Shown here piece after piece: positions 51,137 to 59,197 of a stretch of 64,000 bases of DNA. The stretch comes from an uncultured Anaerolineae bacterium (GTDB taxonomy: Bacteria; Chloroflexota; Anaerolineae; Promineifilales; Promineifilaceae). Location: contig CAJQMR010000008.1 in assembly GCA_905479495.1 (NCBI GenBank), positions 124,001 to 188,000 of the forward strand, in the 5' to 3' direction. A program made the translations under genes and the position numbers. The first letter of the stretch is position 1. Every line of letters starts with the position of its first letter. The notes below the pieces were generated by a model. The model saw only the letters and a program-made list of their open reading frames with translations. It did no database searches and was not told the DNA's origin.

Positions 51137-52408
51137 ATGGAAAACTTGAAAGTACGACAAGACGTAAACTTACCAAATGGGACAACGGCCGTTCACGGCC
51201 ATCTGCACACGCGCCAACCAAACCCCAACCACGCCCTCACCACCCCCATCTGGCAAACGGCAACCTACACCTTTGAGAATACGGCCGATCTCATCGCTTA
51301 CCAGGAAGGCAAATTGTGGGGGGGCACCAACGGCCGTATTGAATACGCTCGCTACGGTAACCCCACCGTCCAGGCCGTCGAGAAGCGGCTGGCCGCGTTG
51401 GAAGCAGGCGATTTGCCGGGACATTATGATGCCCTGCTTTTTCCCACGGGAATGACGGCCGTTACCAATATCCTCCTCTCCATTTTGCCCACCGGCAGCC
51501 ATGTCATCTTCACCGATGACAGCTACCGCAAAACGCGCCAATTTTGCCAGACCTTCCTCAAGCGACTGGGCATCGAAACCAGTGAAGTGCCAATGGGCGA
51601 TTACGACGCGCTGGCCAAAGCCATCCAGCCAAACACGCGCATTATTCTTACTGAAAGCCCCACCAACCCCTACCTGCGCGTGGCCGATTTAGAGAAAGTG
51701 GTGGCCATTGCCAAGCAGCACAAACGCATCAAAACGATTATCGATGCCACCTTTGCCACTCCGGTGAACCAACGGCCGTTAACCTACGGCATCGATCTGG
51801 TCATTCATAGCGGCACCAAATATTTTAGCGGTCACAACGATGTAATGGCGGGCGTGGCCATTGGCGAAGCCGGGCTTATCCACGCTTTGCGCCAAAGCCA
51901 GGGAATGCTGGGCGGTGTGATTGACCCGCACGCGGCCTACCTGCTGGAACGTGGCCTAAAGACATTGGCCTTGCGGGTGCAGCAACAAAATCGCTCGGCG
52001 CAGCAGGTGGCCGAATTTTTGGAGCAGCACCCCGCCATTGACCGGGTTTGGTATCCTGGCCTGGCCTCCCATCCAGACCATGCCATCGCCAGCCAGCAGA
52101 TGCGTGGCTTTGGCGGTGTCGTTAGTTTTGAAGTGGCCGTGCCGCCCGGTGAAAATCCCTTAGACAGCGCTGCACGTGTGGTGGATGCTGTCAGAATTCC
52201 CTACATCGCCGCCAGCCTGGGCGGGGTAGAGAGCCTCATCGAGCAGCCCGCCATCATGTCCTACTACGAGCTGTCTACCGAGGAACGGCGCACAATGGGC
52301 ATGAAGGATAATTTGGTTAGATTTGCCATAGGCATTGAAGAAACTGAGGATATACTGGCCGATTTGGCGCAGGCGCTAGAGTATGTGCATGTGGCAAGTA
52401 GCCAGTAG
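51137..52408 (+). CDS. Trans-sulfuration PLP enzyme (cystathionine gamma-synthase type)
   Basis: A 423-residue Cys/Met metabolism PLP enzyme; ATG 51137 follows GAGGGAACG. Family motifs: YARYGNPTVQAVEKRLAALE, the phosphate-binding LFPTGMTAVTNI, the NPYLRVADL region and VIHSGTKYFSGHNDVMAGV with the PLP lysine. The family covers cystathionine synthase, cystathionine/methionine lyases and sulfhydrylases. Control by a SAM riboswitch and the aspartokinase gene following point to methionine biosynthesis, probably cystathionine gamma-synthase or O-acyl-homoserine sulfhydrylase. Exact activity is not resolved. Confidence 0.9.
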   Translation: MENLKVRQDVNLPNGTTAVHGHLHTRQPNPNHALTTPIWQTATYTFENTADLIAYQEGKLWGGTNGRIEYARYGNPTVQAVEKRLAALEAGDLPGHYDALLFPTGMTAVTNILLSILPTGSHVIFTDDSYRKTRQFCQTFLKRLGIETSEVPMGDYDALAKAIQPNTRIILTESPTNPYLRVADLEKVVAIAKQHKRIKTIIDATFATPVNQRPLTYGIDLVIHSGTKYFSGHNDVMAGVAIGEAGLIHALRQSQGMLGGVIDPHAAYLLERGLKTLALRVQQQNRSAQQVAEFLEQHPAIDRVWYPGLASHPDHAIASQQMRGFGGVVSFEVAVPPGENPLDSAARVVDAVRIPYIAASLGGVESLIEQPAIMSYYELSTEERRTMGMKDNLVRFAIGIEETEDILADLAQALEYVHVASSQ

Positions 52409-52482
52409 CAAATTGCGCACAAACATATTCGACGAATCCAAAATTCAATACAAAGAGACAAAGATACAAAAGGAACAAAGAA

Positions 52483-52524
52483 AAATCTGCGCGCGCAATC
52501 TGCGTAAATCTGCGTAATCTGTGG
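52483..52524. repeat. CGCAGATT-word repeat, one arm (copy 2)
   Basis: AAATCTGCGCGCGCAATCTG and CGTAAATCTGCGTAATCTG words, complementary to the words of the 36232 hairpin. It lies between the trans-sulfuration and aspartokinase genes without a clear second arm. Confidence 0.75.
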
Positions 52525-52556
52525 ATGAAAAGTTGTTTCTATTGAAACTGGAGAAC

Positions 52557-53966
52557 ATGATGACCTTAGTAATGAAATTCGGCGGAACGTCCGTGGGCAG
52601 TGTGCAGGCGATGCGGGAAACGGCCGTTCTCATTCAACACACCAAAAAACAGTGGGGCCAAGCGGTGGCCATCGTCTCCGCCATGGGCTCGAAGCCGGTA
52701 AAAGTGACCGATTTGCTGCTGCAAGGTGCGCATTCTGCGGCCAATGGCGATGGCGAAACGTACCAAAAATTGGCTGAGCAGCTGCGCCATATACATTACG
52801 AAGCGATTGACGGCTTGCTGGCTCCTGACGGGGAGCGGCAGCAAATTTTGGTGGAAAACGGCCGTTTCATTGACCGTTTTTCTGATTTATGTCAAGCTGT
52901 CTATGTGTTGGGCGAACTTAGCCCTCGGGCGTTGGACACCGTGGGCGGCATGGGTGAGCAGATGAGCGCCCGTATTTTGGCGGCGTACCTGCGCCAGATT
53001 GGCGTGCCCGCTGAAGCGATTGATGCGACCGAACTTATCGTCACCGACAGCAACTTTCAGAATGCGGCACCCCTATTTGCCCCGACCAAGCAACAGACGG
53101 AAAGTCGGATACGGCCGTTGCTGGCCCAGGGTGTTGTGCCCATTGTCACCGGTTTCATCGCCGCCAATGCCGAGGGCATTACCACCACACTGGGGCGGGG
53201 CGGGTCTGATTACACTGGCGCAATCCTGGGCGAAGCGCTTGCCGCTGATGAGGTCTGGATTTGGACTGACGTAGATGGCGTGATGACCGCCGATCCGCGC
53301 CTGGTACCCGACGCCCGATCGATTCCCCAGCTGAGCTATCGTGAAGTGTCTGAGCTGGCTTTTTATGGGGCCAAGGTGCTGCATCCCAAAACGATGCGAC
53401 CCTGTGTGGAGAACGGCATTCCGCTGCGTATCAAAAATACGTTCAACCCCGAACATCCCGGCACCGTCATCGTGCCAGACGCGCCCAACGGCAACGGCGG
53501 CATCAAAGCGGTGACGGCCATCAACAATTTAGGGTTGGTCACAGTAGAAGGTAAAGGGATGATGGGCATCCCTGGCATTGCCGCCCGTACCTTCGGCGCT
53601 GTGGCCCGCGACGATCAGAGCGTTTTGCTCATCAGCCAGGCGTCTTCCGAACAATCCATCTGCTTTGCCACCCCCGACGACGCCACAGACAAGATCATTC
53701 AGACCCTGGAAGATGAATTCAGTGTGGAGCTGGCTCGTCGGGATATTGATCGCATTTGGACCCATGAGCCGGTGTCGATTGTGACAATTGTGGGGGCGGG
53801 GATGCGGGGTACGCCGGGCATCGCCGGGCGCATCTTCACGGCACTGGGCGAGCAAAAGGTGAATGTCATTGCCATCGCCCAGGGGTCGTCTGAGTGCAGC
53901 ATCAGTGTGGTGGTGGATGATGCGGAAACGGCCGTTTCCGTTGCCCAAATCCATGCGCTTATATAA
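52557..53966 (+). CDS. lysC: Aspartate kinase (aspartokinase)
   Basis: A 469-residue monofunctional aspartokinase that starts the aspartate-family pathway to methionine, threonine and lysine. ATG 52557 has CTGGAGAAC before it; the next codon is a second ATG. The kinase begins VMKFGGTSVGSVQAMRETA; the nucleotide and Asp sites include TTLGRGGSDYTGAILG and WTDVDGVMTADPRLV. Two ACT domains end the protein (VTVEGKGMMGIPGIAARTFG and VSIVTIVGAGMRGTPGIAGR), implying feedback by lysine or threonine. It follows the SAM-riboswitch gene and probably shares the transcript. Confidence 0.94.
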   Translation: MMTLVMKFGGTSVGSVQAMRETAVLIQHTKKQWGQAVAIVSAMGSKPVKVTDLLLQGAHSAANGDGETYQKLAEQLRHIHYEAIDGLLAPDGERQQILVENGRFIDRFSDLCQAVYVLGELSPRALDTVGGMGEQMSARILAAYLRQIGVPAEAIDATELIVTDSNFQNAAPLFAPTKQQTESRIRPLLAQGVVPIVTGFIAANAEGITTTLGRGGSDYTGAILGEALAADEVWIWTDVDGVMTADPRLVPDARSIPQLSYREVSELAFYGAKVLHPKTMRPCVENGIPLRIKNTFNPEHPGTVIVPDAPNGNGGIKAVTAINNLGLVTVEGKGMMGIPGIAARTFGAVARDDQSVLLISQASSEQSICFATPDDATDKIIQTLEDEFSVELARRDIDRIWTHEPVSIVTIVGAGMRGTPGIAGRIFTALGEQKVNVIAIAQGSSECSISVVVDDAETAVSVAQIHALI

Positions 53967-53970
53967 AAAA

Positions 53971-54030
53971 TGAGAGTGGAGACTGGAGATTAACGATTGG
54001 CTGCTCTTTATCTCTAATCTCCACTCTTTC
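53971..54030. repeat. GGAGATTAG-word hairpin (copy 4)
   Basis: GAGAGTGGAGACTGGAGATT (53972 on) faces TCTCTAATCTCCACTCT. The loop is about 18 nt. It starts 5 nt after the aspartokinase stop. Confidence 0.88.
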
Positions 54031-54038
54031 TTGAACCC

Positions 54039-54060
54039 CAGTTAACTTTTGCTTTAACCA
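54039..54060 (+). promoter_or_regulatory. Possible operator of the iron locus (copy 1)
   Basis: CAGTTAACTTTTGCTTTAAC closely matches the 24-bp palindrome at 55444-55467. It lies upstream of the ferric-binding lipoprotein gene. Function is inferred only from recurrence at two iron genes. Confidence 0.45.
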
Positions 54061-54110
54061 ACGCTTGAATCTGGGTGAACGGCCGTTCACTTAGAAATGA
54101 TCGCCTGTCA

Positions 54111-54140
54111 TTGTCAAGCCTCAGCCATCTCCGGCATAAT
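54111..54140 (+). promoter_or_regulatory. Candidate promoter of the ferric-binding lipoprotein gene
   Basis: TTGTCA (54111-54116), an 18-nt spacer, then CATAAT (54135-54140). Transcription would start about 37 nt before ATG 54184. Confidence 0.5.
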
Positions 54141-54183
54141 CGCGTCTCATCTTCAATCAACAATTCGCAAAGGAGAACAGTTC

Positions 54184-55302
54184 ATGTTAACGAAAGAATC
54201 CAGACAATTTGTCTCGATTGGTTTATTTTTCTTGTTGGCCCTCTTGCTGGTCGCTTGTGGTTCTGGCGCAGAAACAACCACTGAGGATGGCGTCGCTGCC
54301 GAACCCGACCCGCAGCCCGATCCTGAAGCTGTTGCCGTAACTGAAGGCGATGGCACGGCGGGTGACCTGGTCATCTACTCTGGCCGCAGCGAAAGTCTCG
54401 TTGGCCCCATTATCGAGCAGTTTGCTGCTGAGACGGGTATCAACGTCGAAGTGCGCTACGGCAGCACCTCAGAAATGGCTGGTGTTTTACTGGAAGAAGG
54501 GGCCAACAGTCCGGCCGACGTTTTTTATGCCCAGGACCCTGGTGGACTGGGAGCGGTTACTGCCGCTGGCTTATTTGCCACTTTGCCGAAGGAAACCATC
54601 GCCAAAGTGCCAGCTCGTTTTGCCCCCGAAGACAGCACCTGGGTGGGCATTTCCGGGCGGGCCAGGGTAGTGGTTTACAACACCAGCGTTTTTAGTGACC
54701 CAGCCGCAGAGCTGCCACAAGATATTTTTGACTTTGTAGACCCGGCGTGGAACGGCCGTATCGGCTGGGCACCTACCAACGGTTCATTCCAGGCAATGGT
54801 CACCGCCATGCGCGCCACCTGGGGCGAAGAGCAAACCCGCGAATGGCTCAGCGGCATCCAGGCCAACAACCCCGTCGTCTACAGCAGCAACACCCCCATT
54901 GTCTCTGGCGTGGCGGCTGGCGAGGTGGATGTCGGCTTTGTCAATCATTACTATCTTTACCGCTTCCTGGCCGAGGAAGGTGAAAGCTTCCCGGCACGTA
55001 ACTATTTCTTACCCGGTGGTGGTCCCGGTTCCCTGGTGATGGTTTCAGGTGCGGGCCTCCTCAACACCGCGCCCAACGCCGCCAATGCCCAGCAGTTCAT
55101 CGACTTCTTGCTGTCTGTGGAAGCGCAGCAATATTTTGCCGATGAAACCTTCGAGTATCCTGTAGTAGAAGGTGTAGCCATCGACCCCAACTTGCCGCCA
55201 TTCTCAGAACTGGACGCCGTGGCGCTCAACATTTCCATGAATGACCTGGCCGACCTGGAGGGCACGCAAGATATGCTCCTGGAACTGGGCATCATTGAGT
55301 AA
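54184..55302 (+). CDS. fbpA: Ferric iron ABC transporter binding lipoprotein
   Basis: A 372-residue protein. ATG 54184 follows AAAGGAGAACAGTTC; the track start is in the leader. The lipobox is LLALLLVACGSG. After an acidic linker (EPDPQPDPEAV), the FbpA/FutA fold begins at LVIYSGRSESLVGPIIEQF. EVRYGSTSEMAGVLLEEGAN, VFYAQDPGGLGAVTAAG and VDVGFVNHYYLYRFLAEEG (iron-ligand Tyr pair) match. It captures Fe(III) for the permease-ATPase pair downstream. A hairpin at 55312 and a separate promoter-like region may let it be made in excess. Confidence 0.9.
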   Translation: MLTKESRQFVSIGLFFLLALLLVACGSGAETTTEDGVAAEPDPQPDPEAVAVTEGDGTAGDLVIYSGRSESLVGPIIEQFAAETGINVEVRYGSTSEMAGVLLEEGANSPADVFYAQDPGGLGAVTAAGLFATLPKETIAKVPARFAPEDSTWVGISGRARVVVYNTSVFSDPAAELPQDIFDFVDPAWNGRIGWAPTNGSFQAMVTAMRATWGEEQTREWLSGIQANNPVVYSSNTPIVSGVAAGEVDVGFVNHYYLYRFLAEEGESFPARNYFLPGGGPGSLVMVSGAGLLNTAPNAANAQQFIDFLLSVEAQQYFADETFEYPVVEGVAIDPNLPPFSELDAVALNISMNDLADLEGTQDMLLELGIIE

Positions 55303-55311
55303 CCTAACAGT

Positions 55312-55425
55312 CTCATTCTGAACGAAGCGCAGCGAAGTGAAGAATCCCTCTAAACACGATCGCTTAATAACCTTGCCCGTGATAGGTCGTGACCGTAGGG
55401 ATTTTTCACTGCGCTCAGAATGACA
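55312..55425. repeat. TCATTCTGA-word hairpin (copy 2)
   Basis: CTCATTCTGAACGAAGCGCA and AGAATCCCT (55313-55350) face AGGGATTTTTCACTGCGCTC and AGAATGACA. The loop is about 50 nt. It starts 9 nt after the stop of the binding-lipoprotein gene. Relative of 45628. Confidence 0.9.
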
Positions 55426-55443
55426 GATAAGGGATTTTTAACT

Positions 55444-55509
55444 CTGGTTAACTTTTGACTTAACCAGCCGAATATTTCGCTTGATCGCTCGTTAATTCAA
55501 AAGTTGACC
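55444..55509 (+). promoter_or_regulatory. Possible operator of the iron locus (copies 2 and 3)
   Basis: CTGGTTAA (55444-55451) and TTAACCAG (55460-55467) form a perfect palindrome around CTTTTGAC. A related inverted site, TTCAAAAGTTGACC, is at 55496-55509. Both lie 30-75 bp before the -10-like CATAAT at 55540 for the permease gene. Confidence 0.45.
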
Positions 55510-55604
55510 GCCTCCCCTTGTTTCAAATCACATTCACCGCATAATTCTATCGAGGGTAGCCGGATATTTTCGGCACAAATTTTCAACAATCGCAGGGAAA
55601 CAAT

Positions 55605-57284
55605 ATGGGTGTTACTGATTTTGGCAACGTACGGACGCTGCCCAGAATCAAAATTGAATTAGACCAGACGTGGCTGCGCCAGCGGCACTGGTCGCCATTT
55701 CACTGGCTGCTGGTGGGCAGCGCCGGGTTAGTTGCTGCCCTGATTCTGTTGGTTCCCACTTATTTGCTGCTGCGCGTAGGCACCAGTTGGGCCGAGGCGT
55801 GGCAAACGCTTTCCCAACCGCGTACATTAGAAATTTTGGGCAATACGCTGGGATTGGCCGCCGCTGTAACGGCCGCTTCTGCCCTCATCGCTGTTCCCCT
55901 GGCCTGGCTTACAACCTGTACCGATTTGCCTGGCAAACGGTTTTGGGCCGTGATTGCAGCTCTACCGTTGGTGGTGCCTAGCTACGTGGCGGCCTATCTC
56001 TTTGCCTCAATTTTGACCCCAAAAGGTTTATTGCAGCAGATTCTATACCCTATCTTCGGCATCGAACGGCTGCCAAATTTTTACGGTTTTCCCGGTGCAT
56101 TTATCGTGTTGACGCTGGTCAGCTACCCGTTCGTTTTTCTTACGGTGCGCAGCGCTTTGAAGAACATGGACCCGGCGTTGGTAGAAGCGGCCCGCAGTTT
56201 GGGGCTGTCGCCGTGGCGGGCCTTTTGGCGGGTGACCTTGCCCTATTTACGGCCGTCTATTGCGGCGGGTAGTTTACTGGTCATGCTTTACACCCTGCGT
56301 GACTTTGGTGCCGTGACCATGCTGCAATATTCCACCTTCACCCGTATCATCTACAACCGTTATTTGGGCTACAAGCTGGACATGGCGGCGGCGATGGCGT
56401 TGGTGCTGGTGGTGGTAACGGCCGTTATCCTCATTCTGGAACAGCGCAGCCGGGGCAAAGCCCAATACGCTCGCGTTTCTATCGGCGTAGCCCGTGCCCA
56501 AACCCCGGTGAAGTTAGGGCGCTGGCGTTGGCTGGGGCTGAGCCTAACTGGGTTACTCTCCTTTTGGGCGCTGCTGGTTCCGGCGTTTGGGCTGGCCTAC
56601 TGGTTTTGGCGCGGCCTGAATCAGGATTGGGCAGTGAAGAGCCTGGGTGCGGCCCAAACCAACGTGGACTCATTACTGTTGCTGGTGGAACCGGCCTGGC
56701 ATTCGTTGTCGGCATCGCTGCTGGGGGCGGGATTAGCCATGCTGCTGGCACTGCCCATCGCCATTTTGGTGGTGCGCCGACCGGGTCGTTTGAGCCGCCT
56801 GTTTGAACAGCTTTCTTACGCCAGTTTTGCGCTGCCGGGCATTGTGGTGGCATTGGCCTACGTCTTTTTTGGTACAAATTATGCTGCGTCACTTTACCAA
56901 ACCTTGCCGATGCTGCTGATTGCTTACGTCATTTTGTTCATTCCGCAGGCGGTGGGCGCACAGCGCAGTTCGCTGCTGCAAGTGTCGTCCACGTTGGAAG
57001 AAGCGGCACAAAGTTTGGGCAAACGGCCGTCCACTATTTTCCGTCGCATTACCCTGCCCCTGGTTAAACCGGGCATGCTGGCCGGGGCGGCGCTGGTTTT
57101 CCTTACCTGCATGAAGGAATTACCTGCCACCCTCATTTTGAGTCCGCTGGGCTTCAATACGTTATCGGCCGAAATCTGGGCCAACATTGGCGAAGCGTTT
57201 TTTGCTCGCGCCGCCGCCCCAACCCTGCTGCTGCTCCTGCTCTCCTCCATCCCCCTGGCCTGGATGACCTTGAGGAATAATTAA
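55605..57284 (+). CDS. fbpB: Ferric iron ABC transporter permease (fused FbpB)
   Basis: A 559-residue permease with two binding-protein-dependent transport domains in one chain, about 12 helices. ATG 55605. The coupling EAA loops are EAARSLGLSPWRAFWRVTLP (about residue 195) and EAAQSLGKRPSTIFRRITLP (about 465), one per half, as in FbpB/SfuB proteins. It moves iron from the binding lipoprotein across the membrane using the ATPase downstream. The stop lies in an AATTAATGG repeat. Confidence 0.93.
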   Translation: MGVTDFGNVRTLPRIKIELDQTWLRQRHWSPFHWLLVGSAGLVAALILLVPTYLLLRVGTSWAEAWQTLSQPRTLEILGNTLGLAAAVTAASALIAVPLAWLTTCTDLPGKRFWAVIAALPLVVPSYVAAYLFASILTPKGLLQQILYPIFGIERLPNFYGFPGAFIVLTLVSYPFVFLTVRSALKNMDPALVEAARSLGLSPWRAFWRVTLPYLRPSIAAGSLLVMLYTLRDFGAVTMLQYSTFTRIIYNRYLGYKLDMAAAMALVLVVVTAVILILEQRSRGKAQYARVSIGVARAQTPVKLGRWRWLGLSLTGLLSFWALLVPAFGLAYWFWRGLNQDWAVKSLGAAQTNVDSLLLLVEPAWHSLSASLLGAGLAMLLALPIAILVVRRPGRLSRLFEQLSYASFALPGIVVALAYVFFGTNYAASLYQTLPMLLIAYVILFIPQAVGAQRSSLLQVSSTLEEAAQSLGKRPSTIFRRITLPLVKPGMLAGAALVFLTCMKELPATLILSPLGFNTLSAEIWANIGEAFFARAAAPTLLLLLLSSIPLAWMTLRNN

Positions 57285-57373
57285 TGGTTAATGGTAAATT
57301 TTTAATGGTTAATGATCTATTGACACCCCTTTCCATTAGCAATTAACCATTTACTATTAGCAATTAACCATTG
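57281..57373. repeat. TTAATGG-word hairpin within the iron operon
   Basis: ATTAATGGTTAATGG and TTAATGGTTAATGAT (57281-57316) face CCATTAGCAATTAACCATTT and AGCAATTAACCATT. It supplies the stop of fbpB and ends 5 nt before ATG of the ATPase gene, so its stem could hide that gene's start region. Confidence 0.9.
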
Positions 57374-57378
57374 TCCCC

Positions 57379-58428
57379 ATGTCCACCGTCACCTGTCACA
57401 ATCTCCACAAATCATTTGATGACCAGCCTGTGGTACAAAATGTGAGCCTGTCTGTTGCGCCAGGGGACATTTTGGTGCTGCTGGGGCCAAGCGGCTGCGG
57501 CAAGACCACTACCTTGCGCCTGATTGCTGGATTTGAGCAGTTGGATAACGGCCGTATCGAAATCGACAATCAGCTTGTGGCCGATGGCAATCGTCATGTG
57601 CCGCCGGAAAAGCGGCGTGTGGGTATTGTCTTTCAGGATTACGCCATTTTCCCCCATCTCAGTTTGGCCCAAAACGTAGGCTTTGGTCTCAAGCGTGGCC
57701 AGTCTGCCCGCGTGGAAGAGATGCTAAATTTTGTTGGGCTGGGTGGTTTAGGCGAGCGGATGCCGCACCAGCTTTCTGGTGGGCAGCAGCAGCGAGTGGC
57801 TTTGGCCCGGGCCTTGGCCCCGCAGCCCGTTGTTTTGCTGCTGGATGAGCCGTTTTCTAACCTGGATGCGGCGCTGCGCGTGGAGATGCGCCAGGAGGTG
57901 CGGCGCTTATTGAAGGCAAGCGGTACCACGGCCGTTTTTGTAACGCATGATCAGGAAGAAGCATTGTACATGGGGGATCAGGTGGGGGTGATGCACGCTG
58001 GTCGTTTGGAGCAGGTGGGCACGCCAGAAGTGATCTTTCACCAGCCACGCACCCGCTTTGTGGCCGAATTTTTAGGTCAGACCGACTTTCTGCCAGGCGA
58101 GGTGACCGAACATGGCGTGCAAACGCCGCTGGGTGTGCTGCCGCAAACGCTGCCATTGGCCAGCGGTACGGCCGTTGACATTGCTGTTCGCCCAGATGAT
58201 TTGCGGGTGCTGCCCGATGAGGCGGGGAACGGCCGTATTGTTTCGCGGCAGTTTGTGGGCATCGCCTTTGTCTATGAGGTCCGTCTGGCTGACGGTACGC
58301 TCATCCACAGTTGGCAGCCGCACGAGAACAGTTTAGCCGAGGGAACGGCCGTTTCCGTCCAGTTTGCTGCCCCCCACGAACTCCCCTGCTTTTACCAAGA
58401 TCATATCGTTCCCGACAAAAGTCGCTGA
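57379..58428 (+). CDS. fbpC: Ferric iron ABC transporter ATP-binding protein
   Basis: A 349-residue ATPase, ATG 57379. Walker A VLLGPSGCGKTTTLRLIAG, Q-loop VFQDYAIFPH, signature HQLSGGQQQRVALARAL, Walker B VLLLDEPFSNLDAALRVEMR and switch FVTHDQEEAL are intact. The C-terminal TOBE region (from TDFLPGEVTEHG) is divergent and contains three Thr-Ala-Val or Asn-Gly-Arg insertions from ACGGCCGT. It completes an FbpABC importer for ferric iron. A hairpin covers the spacer before it. Confidence 0.93.
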   Translation: MSTVTCHNLHKSFDDQPVVQNVSLSVAPGDILVLLGPSGCGKTTTLRLIAGFEQLDNGRIEIDNQLVADGNRHVPPEKRRVGIVFQDYAIFPHLSLAQNVGFGLKRGQSARVEEMLNFVGLGGLGERMPHQLSGGQQQRVALARALAPQPVVLLLDEPFSNLDAALRVEMRQEVRRLLKASGTTAVFVTHDQEEALYMGDQVGVMHAGRLEQVGTPEVIFHQPRTRFVAEFLGQTDFLPGEVTEHGVQTPLGVLPQTLPLASGTAVDIAVRPDDLRVLPDEAGNGRIVSRQFVGIAFVYEVRLADGTLIHSWQPHENSLAEGTAVSVQFAAPHELPCFYQDHIVPDKSR

Positions 58429-58483
58429 ACGCAGTTCTGTTTCCAGGTATAATTGCTTCAATAAATCACGTTATGAAAGTTGG

Positions 58484-58546
58484 TAGGACTAACAGTCCTG
58501 CTGCTTTTAAACTTCCAATTTACTGAACTCAGGACTATCAGTCCTG
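58484..58546. repeat. CAGTCCT hairpin (copy 2)
   Basis: TAGGACTAACAGTCCTG and CAGGACTATCAGTCCTG surround a 30-nt AT-rich loop; each arm is also self-complementary. It lies directly before the ferritin ribosome binding site. Relative of 43651. Confidence 0.85.
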
Positions 58547-58570
58547 TCCCTCAAAAGGAGAGATCGATAC

Positions 58571-59086
58571 ATGATCATTAAACCAAAAGTTGTAGAGGCG
58601 ATGAACGCCCAAATCCAGAGCGAATTTGCGGCTTCGGCGCAATATGTCGCCATTGCTGTTTACTTTGACGAAGCCACCCTGCCTGATCTGGCCGCTTTTT
58701 TCTATCGCCAGGCGGAAGAAGAGCGGATGCACGCCATGAAGTTTGTCCAGTTCATGCTGGAGGCGGGCTCCAAGCCGATCATTCCTGGGCTGCCCGCGCT
58801 GCGCAATGATTTTGAAAGTGCCAGTGATGCCGTGCAGTTTGCCCTGGACCAGGAGATCAAGGTCACCAACCAGATCAACAACCTGGTTTCTATCGCTGAG
58901 GCAGAAAAAGATTACGCCAGCAGCCAGTTCCTGCAATGGTTTGTTACCGAGCAGGTGGAAGAGGTCGATTCGATGACCACGCTGCTGAACACTATCAAGC
59001 ACGCCGGCGGCGCGCTGCTGCTGGTAGAAGATTTTGTGCGGCGTACGATGGCCGTGGGTGGCGGTGAAGCAGCCCCTGCTGCGTAA
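58571..59086 (+). CDS. ftn: Ferritin (non-haem)
   Basis: A 171-residue four-helix iron-storage protein. ATG 58571 follows AAAAGGAGAGATCGATAC. The ferroxidase residues are in NAQIQSEFAASAQYVAIAVY (Glu), YRQAEEERMHAMKFVQF (Glu, His) and a later QEIKVTNQINNLVSIAE; FVTEQVEEVDSMTTLL fits the C-terminal site. The order follows bacterial ferritin (FtnA), not bacterioferritin: no haem Met ligand is apparent. It oxidises Fe(II) and stores it as ferric mineral. It sits next to the ferric importer, giving an uptake-storage cluster. Confidence 0.94.
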   Translation: MIIKPKVVEAMNAQIQSEFAASAQYVAIAVYFDEATLPDLAAFFYRQAEEERMHAMKFVQFMLEAGSKPIIPGLPALRNDFESASDAVQFALDQEIKVTNQINNLVSIAEAEKDYASSQFLQWFVTEQVEEVDSMTTLLNTIKHAGGALLLVEDFVRRTMAVGGGEAAPAA

Positions 59087-59093
59087 CTTGCCT

Positions 59094-59188
59094 AACCTGA
59101 CAGGTTTACGACAAATTTGGTCAAAAGCGCTTCTTTGCTGGGCGAAATTGACTTGATTTTTGCTTATTTTGAAAACCTGTCAGGTTTT
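59094..59188. repeat. ACCTGACAGGT hairpin after ferritin
   Basis: AACCTGACAGGTTT (59094-59107) and AAAACCTGTCAGGTTTT (59172-59188) surround a 64-nt loop; each arm is itself palindromic. It starts 7 nt after the ferritin stop. Confidence 0.88.
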
Positions 59189-59197
59189 CCCGCCAAC

